The position numbers were made by a program, and so were the translations under genes. A model generated the notes under the pieces. That model was not told the origin of the DNA. It searched no databases and saw only the letters and a list, made by a program, of their open reading frames with translations. DNA of 64,000 nt from the NCBI GenBank assembly GCA_025359105.1, contig JANYHK010000016.1, forward strand, positions 62,001-126,000, read 5' to 3'. This DNA comes from Myxococcales bacterium (GTDB lineage Bacteria; Myxococcota_A; Polyangia; Polyangiales; Polyangiaceae). Shown one piece after another: positions 1 through 6,751 of the stretch (its first letter is position 1; every line of letters starts with the position of its first letter).

Positions 1-1
1 C

Positions 2-388
2 AGCGTCATGGGCCTCTCTTTCTCGACCGCCACCGAAGAGCTCGTCGTCGGCGAGCTCACCGTCGCCCCCCAGCACCTCCAGCCCTACGGTATCGTCCAT
101 GGCGGGCTGCATTGCGGGATCATCGAGGCCGCGTGCTCCACCGGCGCCGCCGTTCACGCGATGGCGCGCGGCTACTCGGTCGTGGGCCTCGAGAACTCGA
201 CCTCCTTCATCCGCGCCGCGCGCGAAGGGGTGATCCGGGTCACCGCGCGACCGGTGACGCGCGGCAAGCGGACCCAGGTGTGGGAAGGGATTGTCACCGA
301 TCCCGAGGGACGCATCCTGGCCACGGGGCGCGTGCGCCTCCTTTGCCTCGAAGGCGGGGTCGACCTGGCGGGCAAGCCCGTCGGCTGA
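2..388 (+). CDS. PaaI-type hotdog thioesterase (5' partial)
   Basis: Hotdog-fold acyl-CoA thioesterase of the PaaI/4HBT group; it should hydrolyse an acyl-CoA thioester, substrate unknown. The segment HGGLHCGIIEAACS carries the HGG loop and the acidic residue of the central helix, and GRILATGRVRLLC is the usual last strand. The frame is open to the left edge. The first ATG (position 8) falls at MGLSF, which aligns with an internal strand of family members that normally have 15-25 residues before it. The real start is therefore probably upstream of the window and the gene is 5'-truncated by the window edge. Confidence 0.8.
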   Translation, partial: SVMGLSFSTATEELVVGELTVAPQHLQPYGIVHGGLHCGIIEAACSTGAAVHAMARGYSVVGLENSTSFIRAAREGVIRVTARPVTRGKRTQVWEGIVTDPEGRILATGRVRLLCLEGGVDLAGKPVG

Positions 389-422
389 CGCTCCCGGTGG
401 TTTTGGGCTAGCCTCGAGGACC

Positions 423-1076
423 GTGAAGCGGCTCTTCGTCTCGGCGTTCGGTCTGCTCGTGCTGCTCGGCGGTCCCGCCGTGGCGTCGGCGGCGGAGGAG
501 TCGGCGACGACGCTCGACTCGCCGAACCAGCGTCGCGCCGGCGTGGTGGTCGGCGTGAACGCGAGCTTCGGCCTCGCGGGCTCGAGCGGGTACCCGAACA
601 GCGCGACCAAGATCGACAACCCTGCATTCTACTCATCGAGCGATCTGATGACGGGGGGCGGCGCCTCGCTCTTCGTGATGGGCGCCCTCGCCGACTACGT
701 CAGCTTCGGGCTGTGGTTCGGGAGCTCGACGTTCCAGAGCGCCGACTGGCGATCGACCGGCTTCGGCATCGGGTTTCGCGTCGAGGCGTTTCCCCTCTAC
801 ACGCTCGTGCCGCAGCTCGCCGATCTCGGTGTCTTCACGCAGCTCGGGCTCGGCTCGACGACGCTGCGGACGAAGCTGCCCGGGAACTACCCGAGCGCGG
901 ACGGCGCCCAGTCGTACCTCGCCGCCGGGCTCTTCTACGAGGCGTTCACGCCGAAGCTCTTCGGCGGGCACCTCGCCGTTGGTCCGAGCGCGCAGTACGA
1001 CGTGATCACCGCACGCTCGATCGAGCGGCACGGCGCGGTCGCCGGGCTCCGCGTCGTGTTCTACGGCGGAAAGTAG
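423..1076 (+). CDS. Outer-membrane beta-barrel-like exported protein
   Basis: Unknown secreted protein of 217 aa. I chose GTG 423, which puts a clean signal peptide (KRLF, hydrophobic core, then VASAAEE as cleavage site) at the N terminus; the open frame to the left lacks such a start. The rest is alternating Gly/aromatic strand-like sequence (GVNASFGLAG, YVSFGLWFG, FTQLGLGSTTL) ending in VFYGGK, typical of small outer-membrane barrels. It follows the thioesterase by 34 bp and precedes a lipoprotein by only a few bases, so the three could be co-transcribed. No catalytic motif is visible. Start and barrel assignment are inference. Confidence 0.65.
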   Translation: MKRLFVSAFGLLVLLGGPAVASAAEESATTLDSPNQRRAGVVVGVNASFGLAGSSGYPNSATKIDNPAFYSSSDLMTGGGASLFVMGALADYVSFGLWFGSSTFQSADWRSTGFGIGFRVEAFPLYTLVPQLADLGVFTQLGLGSTTLRTKLPGNYPSADGAQSYLAAGLFYEAFTPKLFGGHLAVGPSAQYDVITARSIERHGAVAGLRVVFYGGK

Positions 1077-1090
1077 GGCCTGTGGCAGGC

Positions 1091-1879
1091 ATGCGCGCCG
1101 CGCGTGTCGTTTCGCTTCTCCTCCCGCTGACGGCCTGCGACTCGCCGAACGCGCGGGTCGGCGTCGGCGTCGGCGTCGGCGTCGATGGAGGCGAGGACGC
1201 GCGGGGGCCGTCGCGCGCGGAATCGAACGAGCCCGCCGACGCGCTCGGGCCAGGCTGCCGCCGCGCTGGCGCGCTCACTGGCGTCGAAGCCGACGAGAGC
1301 TGCGTCGTGCCGACCGCCGACGGGCAGGAGACACTCGCCTCGCTTCGGGTCCTCACGGCGACCCTGACGCCGGACGCGCCGGAGACGCTCGGGGGAGGCC
1401 AGATCAACCTGCGCCTCGCCCTCACGAACACCGGCAAGCGGCCGGTGGCGCTCGTTCTCGAAGCGGAGCCTCCCGGGGCGGGGCCCCACTACGACTGGTC
1501 GCTCCTCACCGGCCTGTCGGCCCCGCGGATCGTGCCGTCCGAGGGCTTCAAGGTGCGCTTCGCGATGAGGACGTTCGACGCGCGCGACATCTCGGTCGAC
1601 CAGCTGCGGCTCGTCGGCCCGACGTCGACGCCGCCCGTCCGCCTTTACCGGATCGTGCTCGCGCCGCAGGCGGTGCTCACACACTCGTTCGTGTGGCTCG
1701 CCCTCGGCATCCCGGCGCCGTACCCGCCGTTCGAAGACGACGCGGGCCACCGCATCGTCCCCAAGACGGCGCCGCGACCGCTCTCTGCCGGGAAATATAC
1801 GGTCGTTGTGGATGTGCCGTTCTACGGCGTCGCCGCGCCGCAACGCACGACGAGGACGACCATCGCGGTATCTAAGTGA
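1091..1879 (+). CDS. Lipoprotein of unknown function
   Basis: Predicted lipoprotein of 262 aa. ATG 1091 gives a short signal ending in LLPLTAC (lipobox, Cys lipidated); GTG 1082 in the same frame is an alternative. After the Cys there is a Val-Gly repeat encoded by four perfect GTCGGC units (1157-1180), then an acidic linker. The body (about residues 70-262) resembles an all-beta domain with the pattern LRLALTNTGKRPVALVLE, which suggests an immunoglobulin-like or intracellular-proteinase-inhibitor-like fold, but I do not recognise a family. A strong hairpin follows the stop codon. Function unknown. Confidence 0.6.
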   Translation: MRAARVVSLLLPLTACDSPNARVGVGVGVGVDGGEDARGPSRAESNEPADALGPGCRRAGALTGVEADESCVVPTADGQETLASLRVLTATLTPDAPETLGGGQINLRLALTNTGKRPVALVLEAEPPGAGPHYDWSLLTGLSAPRIVPSEGFKVRFAMRTFDARDISVDQLRLVGPTSTPPVRLYRIVLAPQAVLTHSFVWLALGIPAPYPPFEDDAGHRIVPKTAPRPLSAGKYTVVVDVPFYGVAAPQRTTRTTIAVSK

Positions 1880-1907
1880 CCGAGCATGATTCGAGAATCA
1901 TGCTCGG
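1880..1907. terminator. Perfect 13-bp inverted repeat between convergent genes
   Basis: CCGAGCATGATTC (1880-1892) and GAATCATGCTCGG (1895-1907) pair perfectly with a 2-nt centre. It sits right after the stop codon of the lipoprotein gene and before the end of the opposing cytochrome gene, so it most likely ends transcription from both sides. There is no T-tract, so intrinsic termination is inferred from position and stem strength only. Confidence 0.6.
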
Positions 1908-1931
1908 CCCTCTAGATACGACCCAGGCGGT

Positions 1932-2726
1932 TCACGAGGGGGTGCAGCCGGGTGGAGGCGGTCGGCACGTGCTCGTCCGCGTTTCACACACGTAGCCGCC
2001 GTAGCAGCCGTTGGGCTGACAGAAGAGCAGGCCGCACGCGTGGCAGGAGGCCCTCGTGCCGGGGCCTGCGAGCCCGGCGCAGGTTGCGGCGTCGGCGGCG
2101 TCGGCGGCGTCGGCGGCGTCGGCGGCATGTGCCGCGTCCGCTGTGTCGGCGGCGTCGGCTGCGGCGTCGGACCTCGGCGCGGCGGCGTCGTCGCGGGTCT
2201 CGCCGCATGCGCTCACGGGGATCTTCCGTCGGATGGGCGGGAGGTCGCGCAGGTACGCGACGATCGCGGCCCCTTCATCGTCACCGATGTCGACGTACCG
2301 CGGCATCGTCCCGCACAGCGGCGAGGCGCCGTCGTCCACCCCCTCGCGGATCGCGCGGAGGATGAGGCGATCGCTCCAGTCTCCGAGTCCCGTCTCCGGA
2401 TCCGGGGTCAGGTTCTTGGGGTAGGCGAGGGTGCCCGGGCGAGGCCGGGTGCTTCCCGAGAGGATGCCGTCCGCCGGATCTTCGGATTGATGGCAGCGGA
2501 AGCAGCCCCGCGCGTGCATGTACCCCTCGCCGCGCGCGGCTTCGGGGTGGGGCGCTGCGTCGGTCTTCGCGCCGTCGACCTTGAGCGCCGCGTCCGGCGC
2601 GAGAGGCGGAGCGTCGGCGGAGCTCCCTTCGGCTCCCATGCATGCGGCGAGGGCGAGGGCGACGGTGAGGACGAGGGCGAGGGACAGCGCGAGGGCGGTG
2701 AGAGAAACACGATGCGGACGGTCCAT
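1932..2726 (-). CDS. Cytochrome c-type lipoprotein with Ala/Asp repeat
   Basis: Exported lipoprotein of 264 aa. ATG 2726 begins a signal peptide (MDRPHRVSLTALALSLALVL) ending at LALAACMG, a lipobox. A single c-type haem site CFRCH lies near residue 75, and a later CGTMPRY contains a plausible Met axial ligand, so it should be a mono-haem electron carrier at a membrane face. Beyond about residue 170 comes an Ala/Asp repeat encoded by 9-bp units, then a Cys-rich C terminus (CHACGLLFCQPNGCYGGYVC) like those of other myxobacterial surface proteins. The frame stays open upstream of the chosen start, but that part has no signal peptide and looks non-coding. Confidence 0.7.
   Translation of the reverse strand: MDRPHRVSLTALALSLALVLTVALALAACMGAEGSSADAPPLAPDAALKVDGAKTDAAPHPEAARGEGYMHARGCFRCHQSEDPADGILSGSTRPRPGTLAYPKNLTPDPETGLGDWSDRLILRAIREGVDDGASPLCGTMPRYVDIGDDEGAAIVAYLRDLPPIRRKIPVSACGETRDDAAAPRSDAAADAADTADAAHAADAADAADAADAATCAGLAGPGTRASCHACGLLFCQPNGCYGGYVCETRTSTCRPPPPGCTPS
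2091..2126. repeat. 9-bp tandem repeat (GTCGGCGGC x4)
   Basis: Four perfect direct copies of GTCGGCGGC inside the cytochrome lipoprotein gene, followed by degenerate copies to about 2170. On the coding (-) strand each unit reads Ala-Ala-Asp. Copy-number change would keep the frame and only alter linker length. Confidence 0.85.
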
Positions 2727-2837
2727 GAGCGGGGCACTCCTTCGTCGAGCGCATGAGCGAGCGACGTGCCAGCGCGGCGGCGCGCATTTCTTCGGCAAAT
2801 CGCGTTCACTCCACCTGTCCGGGGCCGCTCCGGGGGC

Positions 2838-2867
2838 GTCCCCGGAGGTAGTGGCCTGTTTTGAAAT
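2838..2867 (+). repeat. Left copy of 30-bp inverted repeat bounding an accessory island
   Basis: Reading inward: GTCC, CC, GGAGGTAGTGGCC (2844-2856), T, GTTTTGAAAT (2858-2867). The inverted partner is at 7102-7131 with 27 of 30 positions identical (mismatches at the CC pair and the single T). Everything between the two copies is accessory in character. No matching target-site duplication is seen outside the repeats. Confidence 0.75.
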
Positions 2868-2908
2868 GACGCGGCCCATGCCATGTTTTCGGCAGCAAGG
2901 TGCTCCCG

Positions 2909-3235
2909 ATGAGCATCCTCCGTCACAGGACAGTGTGGATCCGTCCCCGGACACCCCGCGAGACGAGCCCCGCCGACAAGTTGACGCCAGAGCAAGAGGA
3001 GCGCGTCCGCGTGGCCGTCAACTTCCTCCGCTTGCGCCTCGGCTCGTGGGAGGCGCTCGCTAAGGCGATGGGGGTGAAAAAGAAGACGCTCGCGCAAGCG
3101 GTCAAGCGTCCGCGACGTCGACCGACCGCCGGCCTCGCGATCAACGCGGCGAGAGTTGCGGGCGTGCCCGTCGAGCGGATCCTCTTCGGCTTCTACCCGC
3201 CGAAGGGCGCGTGTCCGCACTGCGGCAGAGCGTGA
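2909..3235 (+). CDS. XRE-like helix-turn-helix DNA-binding protein
   Basis: Small putative transcription regulator of 108 aa. Residues about 30-85 read as a Cro/C1-type HTH: VAVNFLRLRLGSWEALAKAMGVKKKTLAQAVKR (LAKAMG as helix 2, KKTLAQAV as recognition helix). The C terminus ends in CPHCGRA, half of a possible zinc site. I chose ATG 2909 because AAGG lies about 8 bp before it; GTG 2900 in frame is possible. It stands alone, 41 bp inside the left 30-bp repeat. It could regulate the island or be a free-standing regulator; no partner gene is adjacent. Confidence 0.65.
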   Translation: MSILRHRTVWIRPRTPRETSPADKLTPEQEERVRVAVNFLRLRLGSWEALAKAMGVKKKTLAQAVKRPRRRPTAGLAINAARVAGVPVERILFGFYPPKGACPHCGRA

Positions 3236-3381
3236 GGGGTGCCGAGAAACGGGTCGCGTCCCCGTCTCGCGCTTCGCTCCGCTCCGCGCTCACCGGGGAT
3301 ATATAAGGGGGCCGCCATGCGCAAAGTCAAGCGTCGCAAGTCCGCGACACGCGGTAAATGCTCGGATCGTTTGTTCATTCG

Positions 3382-3412
3382 AGCTTGATAAACTTGGCCA
3401 TCAAGCTAAAGA
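3382..3412 (+). promoter_or_regulatory. Candidate promoter with embedded inverted repeat
   Basis: TTGATA (3385-3390), 16 bp, TAAAGA (3407-3412) fits a sigma-70-type promoter. AGCTTGAT (3382-3389) and ATCAAGCT (3400-3407) form a perfect 8-bp inverted repeat across it, placed as a repressor operator would be. It lies about 40 bp upstream of the 61-aa gene. The surrounding DNA is clearly more AT-rich than the rest of the window. Confidence 0.45.
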
Positions 3413-3421
3413 ATCTCTACG

Positions 3422-3437
3422 GGTTGTCCGTACAACC
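3422..3437 (+). promoter_or_regulatory. Leader hairpin next to ribosome binding site
   Basis: GGTTGT (3422-3427), CCGT loop, ACAACC (3432-3437) is a perfect 6-bp hairpin that ends directly at the Shine-Dalgarno sequence AGGAGAGG (3438-3445) of the 61-aa gene. It could affect translation initiation; that is inference. Confidence 0.4.
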
Positions 3438-3452
3438 AGGAGAGGTCTCTCG

Positions 3453-3638
3453 ATGCGCGTCACCAAGAATGCCGACGGCCAGTTCAGGGTTGAGGACGCC
3501 CCGATGAGCCTGGAGGGGGTCGCGGCGAAGCGCTTCCTTGCGTCGATCGACCGCGGCTCCGTCGACAACACGCCGGAGCGGGCTCAGTTTCTGGCGGACT
3601 GCGACGAGGCCTATCGCAAGGCGAAGCGCTCGGAGTAG
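3453..3638 (+). CDS. Small orphan protein (61 aa)
   Basis: Unrecognised hydrophilic protein. ATG 3453 has an AGGAG-type ribosome site 8-10 bp upstream, and a promoter-like sequence lies before that, which supports a real gene despite its size. The sequence has charged helical character (MSLEGVAAKRFLASIDRG, then FLADCDEAYRKAKRSE). No signal peptide, membrane segment or metal motif. It converges end-to-end with the GNAT gene: its stop is at 3638 and the GNAT stop begins at 3639. It could be a small partner in the toxin-antitoxin island, but nothing shows this directly. Confidence 0.5.
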   Translation: MRVTKNADGQFRVEDAPMSLEGVAAKRFLASIDRGSVDNTPERAQFLADCDEAYRKAKRSE

Positions 3639-4187
3639 TCAGGCGATCGGCCCAACGTCATAGTACATCCACACGGTGTTTTCCCGGTCCTGCCCTTCGG
3701 GGATCTGGAACCCCAACTTCTTGTAGAGGCTCGTAGCCTCCTCGGTCTTGTCCGAGTCGACGGTGACGAGCCGACAGCCGACCTCATTCGATAGCGAGCG
3801 CGCCTGTCCAACGGCGTACTTGACCATGTGCTGTCCGAGCCCGCGCCGCTTGTAGCGATCGCAAACACCGAGCATTCCGATCAGGAGCCCCGGAAAGCGA
3901 TCGAAGTGCTTGCCGTCCTTCTTTAGAAGAACGCCGGCGAGCCCAAGCAGTTGCCGTAGCTTCGACTCCTTCAACTGGATGATCGTCATCGACGTGGTGA
4001 TGTAACCGGCAAGGTCGCCGTTGTGGAGCCAGCACATGACCGATGTGATGCGCCGCTCATGATGGTCCGACGCCACCGTAGCCACGTACCAATCGATCCT
4101 CGGGTTGCATGTGAACTTGCTCGTGTCGACGTCGCGCCCGATCGGACGCGGCCTGAGGTTGTCGAGAAAGGTCTGGTCGATCGGCAT
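3639..4187 (-). CDS. GNAT acetyltransferase, probable toxin (TacT-like)
   Basis: GNAT-fold N-acetyltransferase of 182 aa. The acetyl-CoA loop is visible as RYKRRGLGQHM (the R/Q-x-x-G-x-G pattern) around residue 120, followed by a helix and the usual SLYKKLGFQIP segment near residue 160 with the conserved Tyr. It starts 1 bp after the stop of a DUF1778 ribbon-helix-helix gene. GNAT plus DUF1778 is the architecture of TacT/AtaT-type toxin-antitoxin pairs, whose toxin acetylates charged tRNA and stops translation. The family match and pairing are clear; toxicity and tRNA target are inferred from the family. Confidence 0.75.
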   Translation of the reverse strand: MPIDQTFLDNLRPRPIGRDVDTSKFTCNPRIDWYVATVASDHHERRITSVMCWLHNGDLAGYITTSMTIIQLKESKLRQLLGLAGVLLKKDGKHFDRFPGLLIGMLGVCDRYKRRGLGQHMVKYAVGQARSLSNEVGCRLVTVDSDKTEEATSLYKKLGFQIPEGQDRENTVWMYYDVGPIA

Positions 4188-4188
4188 T

Positions 4189-4389
4189 TCAGGTTCGCTC
4201 CGATTGTGTCGTAGTGGCGGCGAGAAGAGCGTCCCTTGCCCAGCGGGTGACCGGCTTCCCGGCGCGCTCGGCCGCCGTCTCGATGGCCGAGCGTTCCTCG
4301 TCGCTCAATCGGATCGCGAAGACGCCGACCTTCGCGGTCCCGGCCGGCTTCGGCGGACGGCCGGGACCTCGCTTCACCTCTGCGCTCAC
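4189..4389 (-). CDS. DUF1778-type ribbon-helix-helix antitoxin
   Basis: Antitoxin of 66 aa expected to neutralise the GNAT toxin and repress the operon. Layout: basic N terminus KRGPGRPPKP, then RHH strand and helices (GVFAIRLSDEERSAIETAAE, RAGKPVTRWARDALL). The start is GTG 4389, whose GTG overlaps the TGA of the IS1-type transposase gene (shared GTGA, 4386-4389), so translation is probably coupled to the transposase. No promoter-like sequence sits directly in front of this gene. The frame is open further upstream only because it runs antisense-like through the transposase gene. Confidence 0.75.
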   Translation of the reverse strand: MSAEVKRGPGRPPKPAGTAKVGVFAIRLSDEERSAIETAAERAGKPVTRWARDALLAATTTQSERT

Positions 4390-5225
4390 GGTCGCACCCC
4401 GTCGAGCGCGGCCGAGACGAGATCGTCCGTGCTCCACAGCGAGGTGGTGACCCCCGCGGCCATGGCGGGCGTGCAGCGCAGCGTTTGGTGGCGCCGCACG
4501 AGGTTGTAGTGGGCGAAGTGGAGCGCGGTCGCCGCGATGTGGTTCTCCAGCTTCTTGCTGAACGCGTTCGTCAGGCGCGTGTAGCGACGGACGCCCATGC
4601 GCACCGTGAGGTTCTGGCGCTCGACGTACGACGTCGAGACCAGCTCCTCCACGGGCGCCCCGAAGATTGGCGTCTTTTCCACACCGGTAACTTTGGGGGG
4701 CGAATAGCGTCCGGGTCCAATCGGCTCCCCCTCGTAAGACTTCACGACCTGCGCGTAGTCGACGGCGCCGCCGAACGAATCGTCGATCGCCTGGACGTAC
4801 GTGCGGAGGCCGTCCGTGCTGATCTGCACGCGGCTGCGGAGACGCGAAGCGACGTCCGCCACGAACACGCGCGTGGTCTCCGCGTCGCGCTTGCCGACCA
4901 GGAACGAGGGGACGAGCTTGGTGTCCGCGTCGACCGCCACGAAGGTCCACGCGTCGCCGACGCGCGACGCGTCGTCCGTCGCCTTCACGTGGCGCTGCTT
5001 CTTGCCGACGAAGGCCCAAAGCTCATCGAGCTCCAGCCGCGTACACGGTAGATCGCGCATCATGCCGTCAAGGAGCGACGCGCAGCCATCGCCGATGCGA
5101 ACGAGGAGCTTGCCAACGGTCTCGCGGTTCACGCCCGTCATGCGCTCGGTGGAACGGATCGAACACCCCTCAACGAGAGCGTTCACGACGGCGACTTGCT
5201 GCGAGCGGGGGAGCACGTTCGACAT
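4386..5225 (-). CDS. IS1-type DDE transposase in a toxin-antitoxin operon
   Basis: Transposase of 279 aa with the DDE_Tnp_IS1 layout: N-terminal HTH (SIRSTERMTGVNRETVGKLL, about residues 20-40); first Asp in LELDELWAFVGKKQRHV; second Asp in QISTDGLRTYV; Glu in STSYVERQNLTVRMGVRR followed by LTNAFSKKLENH. All three catalytic positions are present and length is normal for this single-frame IS1 subgroup. I see no inverted repeats at the ends of the gene, and its stop codon overlaps the start of the DUF1778 gene, so it is not an ordinary free-standing insertion sequence. It may be domesticated, or the transposase of a larger unit carrying the toxin-antitoxin genes. Confidence 0.8.
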   Translation of the reverse strand: MSNVLPRSQQVAVVNALVEGCSIRSTERMTGVNRETVGKLLVRIGDGCASLLDGMMRDLPCTRLELDELWAFVGKKQRHVKATDDASRVGDAWTFVAVDADTKLVPSFLVGKRDAETTRVFVADVASRLRSRVQISTDGLRTYVQAIDDSFGGAVDYAQVVKSYEGEPIGPGRYSPPKVTGVEKTPIFGAPVEELVSTSYVERQNLTVRMGVRRYTRLTNAFSKKLENHIAATALHFAHYNLVRRHQTLRCTPAMAAGVTTSLWSTDDLVSAALDGVRP

Positions 5226-5358
5226 GTCAATTATGGTAATACCTATATTATAGGAGTCAAGGGTGGGCGTCGTAACCGTGCGACAACAAAGTTGTAACCA
5301 TCTACAATGGCTCAAGAAAATTGACTCTGATCCTGCGGTATGGAATGCTAAATGAGCC
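5226..5358. other. Divergent intergenic region with short repeats
   Basis: 133 bp between the transposase and the unknown + strand gene. Besides the minus promoter it holds TTGTA (5292-5296) and TACAA (5303-5307) as a short inverted repeat, and the octamer-like GGAGTCAA (5253-5260) facing TTGACTCT (5321-5328) in inverted orientation. TTGACT at 5321 could be a -35 for the + strand gene, but no good -10 follows at the right distance. Confidence 0.4.
5242..5275 (-). promoter_or_regulatory. Promoter and palindromic operator for the transposase/toxin-antitoxin operon
   Basis: On the minus strand TTACGA (5275-5270), 17 bp, TATAAT (5252-5247). The -10 is the centre of a palindrome, CCTATA-A-TATAGG (5242-5254 in + coordinates). 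A symmetric operator on the -10 is typical for ribbon-helix-helix antitoxins. The start codon is 21 bp downstream. Confidence 0.55.
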
Positions 5359-6168
5359 ATGCCGCACGAGGTGAAGCCGCCCAAAATAGCGCTGGAGGTG
5401 CGGTTTGCCGGTGCCGCCACCCCGTCGCGCGTTGCGGCCACGGCTCGATTCATCGAAAGGGTACTGGCGGCCGCAGACCCGGACCTCCCGGCGGACAGCG
5501 TCACCATGGTGGTGTCGAACTACTCGACGGTGGCGGGCATTCGCGCGTGGACTCCCGCAGGAAACGAAGCGCTCCGCAAGTGCGAGCGAACCCTGCGTAG
5601 CCCGTCGCGGGAGGTGGTCCGCGACCCAGGTGCCAGGCGTCTGGTGTCGGCGATTGCGGTGGCGTCGACGGACATGGTCGCGTTCGGTGCGCGCGTCGCA
5701 AAACCACGCGCAAAAAAATCGCTAGCGGTCATCAACGAGAATTTCGTGGAGCGCCTGGGGAAACTCGCAACACCGCCGACCGCAACCAAGGGGGTAGAGG
5801 TCCCGATCGCGGGCGCAACGCAGGTCTACAGCCCAATCTATCGGGTTGGGCGGACCGACGAGGGGAAAGAGGTCCGCGCTCGGATTCGGGTGGATGATCG
5901 GCCATACGACCTGCCCATCGAAGACGCGGCCGTCGCTGCGGCCTTCGACGTCGCCAAAACCGGAGCCATCGTACCTATCAACATTGATGGCGGGTGGACG
6001 CGCGATGCCAGCAACGCCCTCGTGATCGACGCTACAAGATCCAGAATCACTCATGTCGGCGCCGACTGGAAACCGATCGCAGGGAGAGATTTTCTCGACG
6101 CCATCCACGCGGCGTTGCCGGACGCATTCGCCGATCTTGATGACGTTCTCCTGGGAGACGCCAATTGA
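5359..6168 (+). CDS. Unknown protein translationally coupled to PIN ribonuclease
   Basis: Protein of 269 aa that I do not recognise. It is soluble, without signal peptide or membrane segment. Its middle (about 150-200, YSPIYRVGRTDEGKEVRARIRVDDRPYDLPI, read in two parts) looks like beta-strands and the C terminus (DFLDAIHAALPDAFADLDDVLLG) helical. Its TGA overlaps the TTG start of the PIN gene (TTGA, 6165-6168), so the two are co-translated. Such coupling upstream of a PIN toxin is the usual place of an antitoxin, but this protein is far larger than typical VapB antitoxins. The role as antitoxin or adaptor is inference only. Confidence 0.6.
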   Translation: MPHEVKPPKIALEVRFAGAATPSRVAATARFIERVLAAADPDLPADSVTMVVSNYSTVAGIRAWTPAGNEALRKCERTLRSPSREVVRDPGARRLVSAIAVASTDMVAFGARVAKPRAKKSLAVINENFVERLGKLATPPTATKGVEVPIAGATQVYSPIYRVGRTDEGKEVRARIRVDDRPYDLPIEDAAVAAAFDVAKTGAIVPINIDGGWTRDASNALVIDATRSRITHVGADWKPIAGRDFLDAIHAALPDAFADLDDVLLGDAN

Positions 6169-6734
6169 CAGAGGCGGTGGCTGTCGATGCGAATGCGATG
6201 GTCGACACGAACATCGTCATCTACGCCATGCGTCGAGCACGCGCGGCAGACCCCGACGATTTACGCGAGATGCTGGCTTCCAGCAGCGCCCTGATACGTC
6301 AGCTTAGTTACATTCGTGTGAGCGCCGTGACGGTCGTGGAGGTCATGCGTGGCCTGCGCCCTGAAGAGCGTGCGCGCAAAGACGTCCAGTCAATCTTCGG
6401 ACGTTTTCAGGTCGAGCCGGTCGACAGTTCGGCGGCCGATCTGGCGGTGAAGCTTTTGGAGGAGCGCAACAAGGGAGAGAGGGTGTGCCCTCGGTGCCTG
6501 TGCTCCGATACTGAGCACGCTTGCCCCAAGTGCCATCGGACCGTCTCCTCGCAGCAAAAACTAAACGACGCGATGATCGCCGCTACAGCCGAGACGCGGT
6601 AGCATGTTCACACGCTCTATGCGTTTGACGGGGGCGTGCTCGCGTTCGCGCCGTACGTGACCAGGTGCCGCATCGCGCGGCCACCAAACGCGTACGGTCC
6701 GCTATTCGAGAAGAAACAGGAGTCGAGCAAGTAG
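6165..6734 (+). pseudogene. PIN-domain ribonuclease with zinc ribbon, interrupted by in-frame amber codon
   Basis: VapC-like PIN ribonuclease. TTG 6165 overlaps the upstream stop. Acidic sites seen: DTNIVIYA, VVEVMRG, DSSAADLAV and LNDAMIAATAE. A four-Cys zinc ribbon (CPRCLC then CPKCHR) is inserted between the third and fourth. TAG at 6600-6602 ends the frame after 145 aa, but the same frame continues with HVHTLYAFDGGVLAFAPYV and further to TAG 6732, giving about 189 residues. That continuation contains the expected last PIN strand and acidic residue. It is therefore a full PIN gene with one nonsense codon, either a real inactivating mutation or a read error. Truncated product activity is doubtful. 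Confidence 0.7.
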
Positions 6735-6751
6735 AGTCCGCTCGGTGCGCG

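Noticed and set aside
2080-2170. Possible CRISPR or satellite array
   Set aside because: The units are 9 bp, contiguous and code for Ala-Ala-Asp in frame; there are no spacers.
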